Shown piece by piece: positions 34,233 through 46,777 of a DNA stretch of 64,000 nucleotides (the stretch's first letter is position 1; the number at the start of each line of letters is the position of its first letter). Origin of the DNA: Coenobita brevimanus (taxonomy: Eukaryota > Arthropoda > Malacostraca > Decapoda > Coenobitidae); assembly GCA_032717465.1 (NCBI GenBank), contig CM064732.1, forward strand, positions 26,795,097-26,859,096, in the 5' to 3' direction. The notes beneath the pieces were generated by a model that saw nothing but the letters and a program-made list of their open reading frames with translations, was not told the DNA's origin and did not search any database. The translations under genes and the position numbers were made by a program.

Positions 34233-34765
34233 CTTGTGTCCCGCTTTTAGCTCAAATAAATCTGGTCACCTTATGTTACTAACATGTAAAATATATTCAT
34301 ACTGTTGCTTCAGCATATCTATGCAATCACTAATGAGAAGATTGAATGCCTTGTAGGTTGTTTATTTATCTATAATAATAAAATACAATAAATTATATCA
34401 GTAAAAAAATAAATGGACTCATATCTCATTTGTCATGTACACACGCATAGGAAAACACATTTCGTGATTTTTAAAATCAGTATAATGATAAAAAAATGCA
34501 AAAATAAGACAAAAAAAAATCTGTATCACATTATGATCTAAATGGTTAGTTTGATGGGGTGACTGGACACCGCAAGGGGGGGAGGGGAAGCGCCCCTCTC
34601 TCACTACAGCAGAGGCAGGACTAAAGGAATCCACATGCTCCCTCCCCTCACTGAATCAAGAGAGTACCGGAACGGAGAGAAATATTCGAATAACCGGCTA
34701 GGAAACATAAGCTTTTAAAAAAATTTGGGGTGCCAAAACACCCTCCCTGACTAACGATGGGTTAA

Positions 34766-34767
<2 letters not shown>

Positions 34768-34805
<38 letters not shown>

Positions 34806-34828
34806 AGAGAGAGAGAGAGAGAGAGAGA
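34768..34828. repeat. (TG)n-(GA)n compound microsatellite
   Basis: TG array 34769-34803 followed by GA array to 34828. Confidence 0.95.
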
Positions 34829-34928
34829 GTGGCAGCTGGTGTGCTTGAAGTTAACGGTAATGTTCATAATGTCAGAAGGTAATGTTGATGTCTGTGATGG
34901 GAGTAACAGTGTTAGTGGTGATCATAGG

Positions 34929-35716
34929 CCCCAGTGACACTGCAGGTACGACTTATCGCAAACCACCCGCGACCTGCAAGTCGTGGGTGGTTTTGGTGAG
35001 GTTTACGACCGGTCATCATATGTCTCGGTCTAGCCACAGGCCACCATGGCGACCAAAAAATCGTCCCGAGGTTTCTCGTGCTACACAAAAAACATCCCCG
35101 TGACCACCAATGTCGTGGCACGGAAGCCGCCCAGTGGGTGGCTGGACTGTGTCTGGCTGGTTTATGGACTGCGACTGGTCGGCGACACCTGATTTCTAAG
35201 TGGTGGTTGCCATCCAGACAGAGAGGCCTGTCGCCGCCCGCTCTGTGCGGTGGCAGTCCGCAATCCATCAAGGCAACGACTGGACTGCGGCGGCCGCTGT
35301 CCACAAGCCTCCTGTCCAGGGTGGTGGTTGAAGTCTGGCCACCGTCCAGCTGGCGATTGGTTGAGTGACAGGTGGTGGGCTGGACCGAGAACAGCCGCCG
35401 GCCAATCCGAGGCCAATGACGGTCTAGTGGAACCCTAGACCGCTACATGAGGTCGTGGTCTAAACTGTGACAGGACGTGGACCAGCCGCCATTTGTTGGA
35501 GGCCTGCTGATGACTGGCCGGCCACCCGTCGGTGTCTTGACCTGTTTGTACCTGGCCATGGTCGCCGTTCGGCCACCCACTGAACGGACACTGGATGGAC
35601 ACTGGATGACCACTGGTAGCCGATCGGTGGCACGAGTGTTCGGAGACCTCTGTGGTCGGGGACTGGTTTCATGATTTTCAGGTTTGCGACAAGTCGTACC
35701 TGCAGTGTGACTGGGG
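34929..35716. mobile_element. GC-rich foldback element
   Basis: Inverted ends CCCCAGTGACACTGCAGGTACG and its complement at the right, extending about 36 bp with few mismatches (34929-34965 and 35681-35716). The 790-bp interior is far more GC-rich than its surroundings and consists of diverged GGTGGCCAGTC-, ACTGGTCGG- and GGACACTGGATG-like motifs in both orientations. Flanks CATAGG / CAATAGG give no clean duplication. Open frames on both strands have no known domain. Confidence 0.65.
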
Positions 35717-35914
35717 CAATAGGGATGCAGCAATGGTGCTATTGTTGTTGCAAGTGCTGTGGGGTAATACGGTATCGTTTATGGTGACAGTATAATTTTT
35801 TTTATGGTATCATTAGCGATGGTGACCGTATTGTCATGTTGATAGTAATGCTGTTCATGGTGGCATTAGTGCTGTGCTGGAAGTGTTGGGATCAACTGTG
35901 CTATATGCTTTGAG

Positions 35915-35919
<5 letters not shown>

Positions 35920-35987
<68 letters not shown>
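35920..35987. repeat. (TA)n microsatellite
   Basis: TA tail side of SINE-1 copy b. Confidence 0.95.
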
Positions 35988-35989
<2 letters not shown>

Positions 35990-36373
35990 TCATCATCATT
36001 AGCTGTTTGAGTATCCACTTCAGGACCGGCCTATCCCGACCGAAGTTGGGACGATACAGCCAATGTATCTCTACCAAGTGGCTTAGGCTGTCTAGTAGAG
36101 ATTGTATGTAGATTGAGAAGTGCTTGTAAGTGTAATTGTAGTGTTGTAGTGGCTTTGGATGTGTGTGTTGTCTGTGAACCAAGTGTAATCGGCCTGCTCA
36201 AGCCGACTGGGTGCAAGCATACTTTATAGTAAGCGACACTGGCTCAACCACAGCACCCCTTGTGTCCGCCAACGCAGAACGTGGCCGGGTGAATACTCCC
36301 AAAAATTATTACCCTGGCGAGGCGCGAACCCTGGCTCACCCGTGCATGAAACGCATACTCTACCACTGAGGCT

Positions 36374-36375
<2 letters not shown>
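35988..36375 (-). mobile_element. SINE-1, copy b
   Basis: Full-length copy on the minus strand, from GGAGCCTCAGTGGTAGAG, with A-box-like TCAGTGGTAGAGTATG and B-box-like GGTTCGCGCCTCGCC, to the CATCATCATC-side tail and (TA)n. Nearest relatives in the window are copies a and c. Confidence 0.85.

Positions 36376-36408
<33 letters not shown>
36376..36408. repeat. (TA)n microsatellite
   Basis: 33-bp TA tract between SINE-1 copy b and the 3' end of LINE-B copy 2. Confidence 0.9.
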
Positions 36409-36411
<3 letters not shown>

Positions 36412-37185
36412 TAACAGAACGGAGGAAGGTAAAACAAATGAATAAAAAAAAAAAATCCATACACCAGGTTACTGGTGTCCTCTGTTCATAAAATATCTGT
36501 AACGGTTAGACTTGAACAGCTGTTGGTTTGGCTGATGCAGTTCGGGGAATGAAAGAGTTCTGATAGGCAGAAGTTCTGCAATATGGCTGAGTGACATTCC
36601 AGTCATGAGCACTACCAGATGCCCATGTAGCACGAGGGAAGGAATGGAGAGGTGGCACCATGGACGCAACTTCGTGTGAGCATTTGCGATAAAAATATCT
36701 GTAAAATAATGCAAGGGAGGCAACATTCCTTCTTACTTGCAGGGGAGGTAGTTTATTTGTAATGGCAGGGTTGTTAATAATTTTAACAGCTTTGTTCTGA
36801 AATTTGTCTAGTTGTTTTAATGAAACTTCTCCACATACATTCCAAAAGGGTGAGCAATCTTCAAGCTAAGAGCGCACATGACTCTTATACATTATAGCTA
36901 ACTGCTCATCAGTGAAGAAGTTACGGACTCTGTACAATAATCCAAGTTGTTGTTTTTTTAGGCGGTTTTAGCAAGTGATCTAACATGAGAGGTCCAGCTG
37001 ACGGCATTGTTAAGTGAGACGCCAAGATTTGCAATGCTTTTGGAGATGGGAATATTAGTAGCACTAAAGGTAATGTACGAATCTGGCAATATCTGTCTAT
37101 TAGTAAACTGTATATATTTAGTTTTACTAGCATTAAAAGAGACAAGGTTGTTTTGTCCCCATTCACTGATCGTAGATAGGTCTTG

Positions 37186-37190
<5 letters not shown>
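36409..37190 (-). pseudogene. LINE-B copy 2, 3' fragment
   Basis: Minus strand. 37170-36960 encodes EWGQNNLVSFNASKTKYIQF and ISKSIANLGVSLNNAVSW just past the RT active site; 36950-36470 covers the C-terminal region homologous to 19140-19800. It is 5' truncated within a (TA)n tract (37190-37230) and 3' ends next to another, typical of 5'-truncated LINE insertion. Frameshift at about 36950. Confidence 0.85.

Positions 37191-37231
<41 letters not shown>
37190..37231. repeat. (TA)n microsatellite
   Basis: 42-bp TA tract at the 5' truncation point of LINE-B copy 2. Confidence 0.9.
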
Positions 37232-37233
<2 letters not shown>

Positions 37234-37240
37234 TGGCCTG

Positions 37241-38035
37241 GTCAAGTGCCTTCGTGAGCTCTTAGAACAAAGGCAATTATCATATTACCTTTTTTTTTTT
37301 TGGTGGTGGTGGTGGGCGGGGGCATCTGTTGCTGATTCAGGTAGTGGTGATGATGACAAGAAAGTTTCCTGATTAAAGTTTTATTTTCTTTGTATTATTG
37401 TGCTGTTCCCGGACATGAAAACAAAGTAGTTGTGGTGCTGATATTGGCTGTATTTTTTGTTGATGTTAATACTGGTAAAAAAAAAAAAATCTTTATCACC
37501 TTCATACCAATTGCTGGAGTAGTGGTAGTGGTTTCAGCGGTAATGTTAGCAATAAAATATTTGTTGGTATTATTTTTTGTGAATAATGTTTGTAGTGATG
37601 GCCTTGGTGTTGCCACTGATTATTTTAGTAGCACTGGTTGTAGTAGTGGTTGTGCCACTTGTAGTAACAATAAATAGTGGTGGTGTCAATGTTTGTAGTG
37701 GTGGATAATAATCGTGTTATTGATAACAGTTATGTAACTGATACTGAAGGTGGTAGTGGGGGACGAGAAGGAAGGACAGCAGGGTTGAAAAATGGGAAAA
37801 CAAGGAGGACGAGTAGTAAATCAGGCACGAAGCAACCGGAGAAAATGGATGCAGCGATGATAGGACGGATGAGGAGGAGATTGAGGAGAATTAGAAGGAA
37901 AAAGAAAATGCAGGCAAAACAAAGGGAGGTGAAACAAGAAAGTAAGAAAAATGAAAGAGAAAGAAAAAAAGGACACTAACAGCTGAATATAAAAAATGAA
38001 TTAGGGGGAACTGAGATGGCAGGGAATACGAGTGA
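37241..38035. other. Unassigned, GGT/TGT-rich then purine-rich
   Basis: 37300-37740 is rich in GGTGGT, GTAGTGGTTG and TGTTG motifs; 37750-37980 turns purine-rich (Lys/Arg/Glu frames by composition). No gene recognised. Confidence 0.5.
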
Positions 38036-38038
38036 CGA

Positions 38039-38040
<2 letters not shown>

Positions 38041-38096
<56 letters not shown>
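38041..38096. repeat. (GA)n microsatellite
   Basis: 56-bp uninterrupted GA array. Confidence 0.95.
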
Positions 38097-38098
<2 letters not shown>

Positions 38099-38629
38099 AG
38101 ATCCTCTCGTGGTCGTCTGGTCGTGTCTTTAGTATATTAGTCCATCTACCCCCAAACAGTTTTCTTCAGCTAAGGGTGTGCCACTGTGAACCTGAGTTTA
38201 TACACCACTATCATTCCCATGGTTATTGCAACGTTTTAAATCTGTTCAAGGTAGAAGGTAACACCAGACGATTATTCTGAGCTGTAAGTGCGTCATAGGA
38301 TCCCAAGAGAATTTAGATTATAAAAAAAAAAAGGGGGCAATGAACTCAAAGATGTACCGTAGTACCTTCACTACAAGTACCGTACTTACTTTTCATTTTA
38401 TTCTGGACTGACAGTCGGTATTTAAGTTGGGAGTGGCCGCGAACACTGAATGTGTATGTAACGCCTCTGTTTCAAGAAGCTGGTCCTGGGATGACAAGAA
38501 ATGTCAGGAGAAAAACTAAAATATAAACACAAATGAAAGGAAGAGGGAAAACTAAAGGAAACAAGTAGTAAGTGGAAAGAAAACAGAAGAGACGGAAGAG
38601 GAGAAAAAAACAACAACAACTAAACTTTG

Positions 38630-38836
38630 TTCTTTCCTTCCCTCCTTCCTTCCACCCTTCCTTCCTTCCTTCCCTTCACGCCAATTACCTCTTTCACCTC
38701 ATTGCATCCATTATCTCCCTCTTCCTCTTTCCCGCTTTCCTCTCCCATTCATCTCCATTCCATCCCATATCTTTCTCTTTCCCTCACATTCACTTTTTTT
38801 CTCTGTTGTCTTCTCATCTTCTCTCCTTTCTCTTCT

Positions 38837-38911
<75 letters not shown>
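38630..38911. repeat. Pyrimidine-rich tract ending in (CT)n/(GA)n inverted pair
   Basis: CTTCC-rich stretch, CT array 38841-38878 meeting a GA array 38880-38911, a near-perfect dinucleotide palindrome centred on CTCTCGAGAGAG. Confidence 0.9.
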
Positions 38912-38914
<3 letters not shown>

Positions 38915-38959
38915 GGGGGGGCAGGTTAGGTTCCCTTGGACCTGGTGATATGAGTGGTT

Positions 38960-39460
38960 AGGTGGAAAGTAGAAAGGTTAGTTGTTGCTGTTTGTTGATC
39001 AACGGCAGTCTGTCTGGCCGAGAAGACTCATCAAACGCAGGCAAGCAACGACCCCGGCAGAGTTGTCAAGCGCAGTTAAATGATGTTCACTTGCAGCTGA
39101 CAGTGCTTCACCACAGCGAGGCGCGGGGCATAATAGTGGAGGTTCGGTTCCTGGATAGATGTCGCACTTGTCTGTGTACTTTAACAGGAGCAATATATTA
39201 AGCTCCACATTGCCCCAATATTTGGTTACATGATTAACACCCAGCGTTGTTGGGATGCAGAAAAAATATGCTTTTCATTTGGTGTACAGCCTCATGTGGA
39301 AAGAAAAAGAATAAAAAGTGACATTAAGGAAGAGAATAAGTAGGAATGCATAAGGGAAGATGCAGAGACCGAATGAGAAAAGAGAAGGAAGAAGTCGGTA
39401 GCACTTTATCCGGTGAGAGGTTGCTGATCGCCTCCACTTACCAGAAGTCAGATAAGTAGA
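38960..39460 (+). repeat. Dispersed repeat R4, copy
   Basis: First block contains TTTGTTGATCAACGGCAG and CTTCACCACAGCGAGGCG; second block contains AAAAGTGACATTAAGGAAGAG and GTCGGTAGCACTTTATCCGG. Same order as the complement of 24660-24090. Confidence 0.6.
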
Positions 39461-39479
39461 TAAAAAGGTAACAGAAGAT

Positions 39480-40200
39480 CATAGGTGGAAAAGAAAGATA
39501 GGTAGGTAGGTAAGTATGCAGTTAAGCAAGAAGGTAGGTAGAAACAACAGAAGGGAAGGGGAGTAAGTTGGTAGATATCTAAGAGAACAGGTCGATGAGC
39601 AGGCAGAATGACAGGGACGGTAATATGAGGTAGTTTGTTGGGTAAGCAGGCAAACTGAAAAGGTCATGGGAGGGGGGGACGTTGGTAGCCACGAAAGGAG
39701 GTAAATAGGTAGGTAGGCTGAGAGATATTGGAAGGAGAAGGTTGTTAATTGTGAGATACATTAATGGTGATACAGAACGGGAGAACAACGGCAGGTAAGT
39801 AGCTTGGTGGATAAGAAGACGGACATGTAAGGGATATGAAAGTTTGATAGATAGATATGGAAAGAGGAAGAGAGAAAGAAGGTGGGCAGATTGCTAGGCA
39901 GGAGAGGTAAAATCAGGCAAATGGGTACGGAAACAGAGGGAGGAAAAAGTAGTGTGGAAGATGAGAAGAAAAGTAGGCACATAAGTAAGGTCAAATGGAA
40001 ACAAGGAAATCAGGAAAGTAGATAACTAGACAGGTAAGGTACTTAAACAGGAAATGACGGAAGACTTAAAAGTAATAATTAAGAGAGGCAGGTAACTCAC
40101 GAGGCAGGCAGACAGGTAGAGATACAGGAAGGGGGGCAGGAAGGCAAGTCTGTAGGTACTGTACAGGACGTTCGTTATAAGGAAGGAAGAAAAAAAAGGT
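39480..40200. repeat. Degenerate AGGTAGGTAAG tetranucleotide region
   Basis: Over 700 bp of imperfect GGTA/GTAG/AGGCAGGCA units. Minus-strand frames (LPTYLP-rich) are artefacts. Confidence 0.8.
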
Positions 40201-40221
40201 AATATGGGTAGATAAGTTAGA

Positions 40222-40223
<2 letters not shown>

Positions 40224-40295
<72 letters not shown>

Positions 40296-40333
40296 GGTGA
40301 GCCTATATATATATATATATATATCTATATATT
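40224..40333. repeat. (TA)n tracts
   Basis: TA arrays 40224-40290 and 40303-40331 separated by TTCAAGGTGAGCC, a short duplicate of the adjacent element end. Confidence 0.9.
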
Positions 40334-40880
40334 CAATGTGAGCCAAAAGTTACTTTACAATATATTATATTATTAAAACAGATATATTTCAACTAAATCA
40401 AGTGTACATCAAGTAAATTAAAAATGGACTTTAATGTTCAAAATCACCCCCTTGTTCCCCTAAGCAGAACTGATATCTCTTAGACACACACTGTCCAACT
40501 CTTCTTCTCAAGTGATGATCATTTTTCAAGTTGTCAAATTCTGCTGTTTTTTTTCTTTCAGTACTAAGACTTCTAGGTTTTGTTACGTAAACTTTCTTTT
40601 TGATTATCCCCCAAACTGCGAACTTCCGTGGCGTTAGGTTAGGTGACCTTCGAGGCTACTCAGCACTACCCATTCTTCCAGCCCGTGTCGAAAGTGTTAC
40701 CGAGAAGTTCTCGCATATTCCTGACATAGCGAGGAGGTGCACCATCTGGCATCCAAAATTATTCACTGAAATGAAAAAAAGAAACTCAAGTTCCTTTGCA
40801 AGCTGATATATAACTGTTTTAGCTGAAAAATAAGTATGAATCAAATAATATTATGGTGATGTAACTTTTGACCCACCTTG
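40334..40880 (-). mobile_element. Deleted mariner-type (DDE_3) transposon
   Basis: Inverted ends match at 17 of 20 positions: CAATGTGAGCCAAAAGTTAC (40334-40353) against the complement of 40861-40880. Next to TA tracts. The minus-strand interior (about 40800-40450) keeps a transposase relic with MPDGAPPRYVRN (second catalytic Asp block), RRSPNLTPRKF (third catalytic position lost) and VWGIIKKKVYVTKPRSL. The N-terminal half is deleted and stops are present, so it is non-autonomous. Confidence 0.7.
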
Positions 40881-40892
40881 CTTATATACAGT

Positions 40893-40894
<2 letters not shown>

Positions 40895-40926
<32 letters not shown>

Positions 40927-41006
40927 CTCTAGATATGGATGTAAAATATATAGATAGGTAGATAGATAGATAGGTAGATAGATAGATATAGGTAGATAGG
41001 TATAAA

Positions 41007-41077
<71 letters not shown>
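40895..41077. repeat. (TAGA)n and (TA)n microsatellites
   Basis: TAGA tetranucleotide array 40895-40925 with scattered repeats to 41000, then TA 41017-41077. Confidence 0.9.
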
Positions 41078-41080
<3 letters not shown>

Positions 41081-41228
41081 CAGTCCTGTATGAGACAGCC
41101 CTAGCATGTATTCAGTATGGACGGTGGGTGTTAGCGCCGAAGTGGTGACATGTAGAGGTGTGCGGTACGTGGGAGGACTACTGGGCCTTGAAAGCAGGCT
41201 GTGAAGCCTATGCCCAGAGTCGGTCACA
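41078..41228 (+). repeat. SINE-2 3' portion, second copy
   Basis: ACACCAGTCCTGTATGAGACAG and the GGGTGTTAGCGCCGAAGTGG block correspond to 11935-12030. The tRNA-like head is absent; a TA tract takes its place. Confidence 0.55.
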
Positions 41229-41259
41229 TAAAAAAAAAATATATATATATATAAATCAT

Positions 41260-43961
<2,702 letters not shown>

Positions 43962-44026
<65 letters not shown>
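43962..44026. repeat. (TA)n microsatellite
   Basis: 65-bp TA tract between the LINE-A truncation point and the SINE-1 copy c tail. Confidence 0.95.
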
Positions 44027-44028
<2 letters not shown>

Positions 44029-44393
44029 CATCAGCCGTTTGAGTGTCCACTGCAGGACCTGCCTATCCCGACCGAAATGGAGACAATACAGCCTATGTAT
44101 CTCTAGTGGCTTAGACTGTCTGGTAGAGATCGTATGTAGGGTGGAAAGTGCTTGTAAGTGTAATTGTTGTGTGGAGTGGCTGTGGATGTGTGTGTAGTCT
44201 GAGTCAAGCGTAATCGGCCCATGCAAGCCTACTGGGTGCAAATAGTATGCGACACTGGTTCAACCACAGCACCCTTTATGTCTGCCAAAGTGGTACGTGC
44301 CCGGAAGAACGCTCCCAATTTATCCTGGCAGGGCACGAACCCTCGTTCGTCCATGTACAAGAAAGCACACTTTACCCCTGTACTATAGAGCCT

Positions 44394-44395
<2 letters not shown>
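44027..44395 (-). mobile_element. SINE-1, copy c
   Basis: Minus strand, from GGAGGCTCTATAGTACAG to the ATCATC tail; B-box region GGTTCGTGCCCTGCC is well kept. TA tracts on both sides. Confidence 0.85.

Positions 44396-44456
<61 letters not shown>
44396..44456. repeat. (TA)n microsatellite
   Basis: About 60 bp of TA joining SINE-1 copy c to the long-TIR foldback. Confidence 0.95.
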
Positions 44457-44459
<3 letters not shown>

Positions 44460-46071
44460 GGTGTAACGCAACATATGACAAAAACTTACACCAATGATCT
44501 GTCATGGAATTATGAGTATATTTTGTTCTATAACATATACTCTCTGCAACCCCAATTCAGTACCCAGCATTCGGCTGTTTAAGTGTAAAATTTTCGAGGC
44601 TGGCATGTGCCACTGGGTGAGAGCTTCACAGAGCGACAGGAGACGAGTATTGTTAGCTTATACTGTACTGTACATAAAAATCCCATATCTATCAGTACAA
44701 ACGAGTTTTAAGAAGAAACTGTATATAGGCTATTGATTCTTTAACATCGTCATGCATTCCTGCAATTCTTTTGCACAAAGCGACCTTAAATTAAGGATTA
44801 AATTTAAATTTTTATGGCTTGCGAGAGTAGGGAGGGAGGAGAGAGGCTGATGTGTTGTTGCCAGTTATGTAATGTTTGGTTTGTAGGATATTGCTACCAG
44901 CATTATCATAACACCCACAGCTCATTCAATGGAAAAACGTTATTATAAAGGGATATTAGCCTCACTGAAGTCAGGAAGAATATCATTTATAACAGTTTTT
45001 CTGCTGCAAGTAAACGTGGCACAACTGGGAATCTCCACCTGTATTCCTCTCTACAGCACTGGCCTTACCATCACAGAATCCGTAAAAATAGACAATATCT
45101 GCATATTCTTCATTGCCGTATGTACGTGGCATGCTGTTTCATGAACAAGTGAAGCTGAACCCAGTGAACAGCTGAACGTGGAGAACAGTATTTGAACTGT
45201 GTGCCTCACCTACAAATTTTCCCGTTCAAATGACAGTGGACGCAGGGATGCCAAGTCAATATGATCAATCTTGCTCGTTTAGTCCTGAAAACTTGCTGGA
45301 ATGTCGCTGGATAGTAAACTGCAAAACATTGCTAGAAAATTCAATTAAATCCCTAGAATATCACCTGAAAATTGCAAAAATATCCAGAATGTAGCTAGAT
45401 ATCACGTTGCCAGATGTTAAATAGTGCCGCTAGGTAGCAGCAAAAAATAGGTCTAGCTGCATAGTCGTTACATTGGCATCCCTGTGTCACTGTTCTCACG
45501 TCAACATCATATGAAAGGAATGGTGCCACGTTTACTTGCAGCAGAAAAATTGTAATGAATAATAATATTACTCCTGACTTAAAGGATGCTAGTCACTCAT
45601 CACAATAATGTTTTTCCATTGAATGAGCCGTGGGTGTTATGATAATGCTGGTAGCAATATCCTACAAACTAAACAATACATAACTGGCAACAACACACCA
45701 GCCCCTCTCCTCCCTATTCTCTCGCAAGCCATAATATTTTAATTTAATTTAATCGATTTGTGCAAAAGAATTGCAGGAATGCATGACGATGTCAAAGAAT
45801 CAATAGACAACGTAAAGTTTCTTCTGAAAACTCGTTTATACTGATAGGATATGGGATTTTTATGTACAGTACAGTATAAGCTAATAATACTCGTCTCCCA
45901 TCGCCCTGCAAAGCTCTCACCCCGTGGCACATGCCAGCCACGAAACTTTTACACTTAAACAGCTGAATGCTGGGTACTGAACTGGCGTCGCAGAGAGTAT
46001 GTTATAGAACAAAATATACTCAAAATTGCATGGTAGATCATTGGTGTTTTTGTCATATGTCACATTACACC

Positions 46072-46074
<3 letters not shown>
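44457..46074. mobile_element. Long-TIR foldback element
   Basis: Inverted arms 44457-45022 (566 bp) and 45523-46074 (552 bp), highly similar, with a 500-bp spacer. Ends CAGGGTGTAACGCAACATATG and complement CAGGGTGTAATGTGACATATG, each against a TA tract. No transposase; short frames have no recognised domain. Arms contain matching blocks such as TGCCACGTTTACTTGCAGCAG and CATTGAATGAGC. The spacer carries a nested MITE. Confidence 0.85.
45243..45484. mobile_element. Nested 242-bp MITE
   Basis: Perfect 12-bp inverted ends CAGGGATGCCAA / TTGGCATCCCTG in the spacer of the foldback. Similarity extends outward about 10 bp (ACAGTG) with one indel, so the true TIR may be 22 bp. Interior repeats GCTAGA/TAGCTAGA-type motifs. 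No clear duplication. Confidence 0.6.

Positions 46075-46152
<78 letters not shown>
46075..46152. repeat. (TA)n microsatellite
   Basis: 78-bp TA tract between the foldback and a LINE 3' fragment. Confidence 0.95.
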
Positions 46153-46156
<4 letters not shown>

Positions 46157-46460
46157 ACGTGAAAGATGCGGAATGAGGAAGTCTGTGGACACCAGAATGG
46201 ATGAGAGTGTACTGAGATAGTTTGGTCATGTAGAGAGAAAAGAATGACAACAGAGTGGTGAAAAAAGTATATCTGAGGGAATTTGAAGGAGAAAGGAGGC
46301 GAGGTAAGCCAAGATGATAGTGGAGGGATATGGTGGATAAGAGTGTGAGGAAGAGATGTATGGAAATTGTTAAGGCTAAGGGACTAACAATAAACTGAGC
46401 TGGATGGGTGAAGTTTGAACGGAGAAGCCATAAACAGGGATTTGACACCCCTTATTAACG
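46153..46460 (+). pseudogene. LINE C-terminal fragment
   Basis: Reading through one or two frameshifts, the plus strand gives RERCGMRKSVDTRMDESVLR, WFGHVERKE and RRRGKPR, the conserved C-terminal block of RTE/CR1-like non-LTR elements (VLRWFGHxER). The 5' part is missing and the fragment begins inside the TA tract. Confidence 0.6.
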
Positions 46461-46678
46461 TGACAGAGTTCGGGTTGGCTCTATCAAATAGGTATATGTG
46501 AAGCTACAGAACGTGGTGGATTTTTTTTTTCCCCATCTCTGATGGAACCAGGATTTCGAGGGTTTGAGTGATGAGTGAATGGAAGCGGGGCCCATTGAAC
46601 TGGGCAAACTTTAGCTGTCTGATCGTTGCTACTACTCACCCTGCCCAAGGGTAGGAAAGGAGGCCCAGGTGATGTTGA

Positions 46679-46679
<1 letters not shown>

Positions 46680-46774
<95 letters not shown>
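46680..46774. repeat. (TA)n microsatellite
   Basis: 95-bp TA tract. Confidence 0.95.

Positions 46775-46777
<3 letters not shown>

Noticed and set aside
35078..35438. Overlapping ORFs on both strands in the GC-rich segment
   Set aside because: Open frames on both strands result from GC-rich composition inside a foldback element; no recognisable domain.
37390..37979. 95- and 100-residue ORFs near 37.4-38.0 kb
   Set aside because: First is Val/Gly-rich from GGT/TGT repeats, second is Lys/Arg/Glu-rich from a purine tract; no domain and no supporting context.
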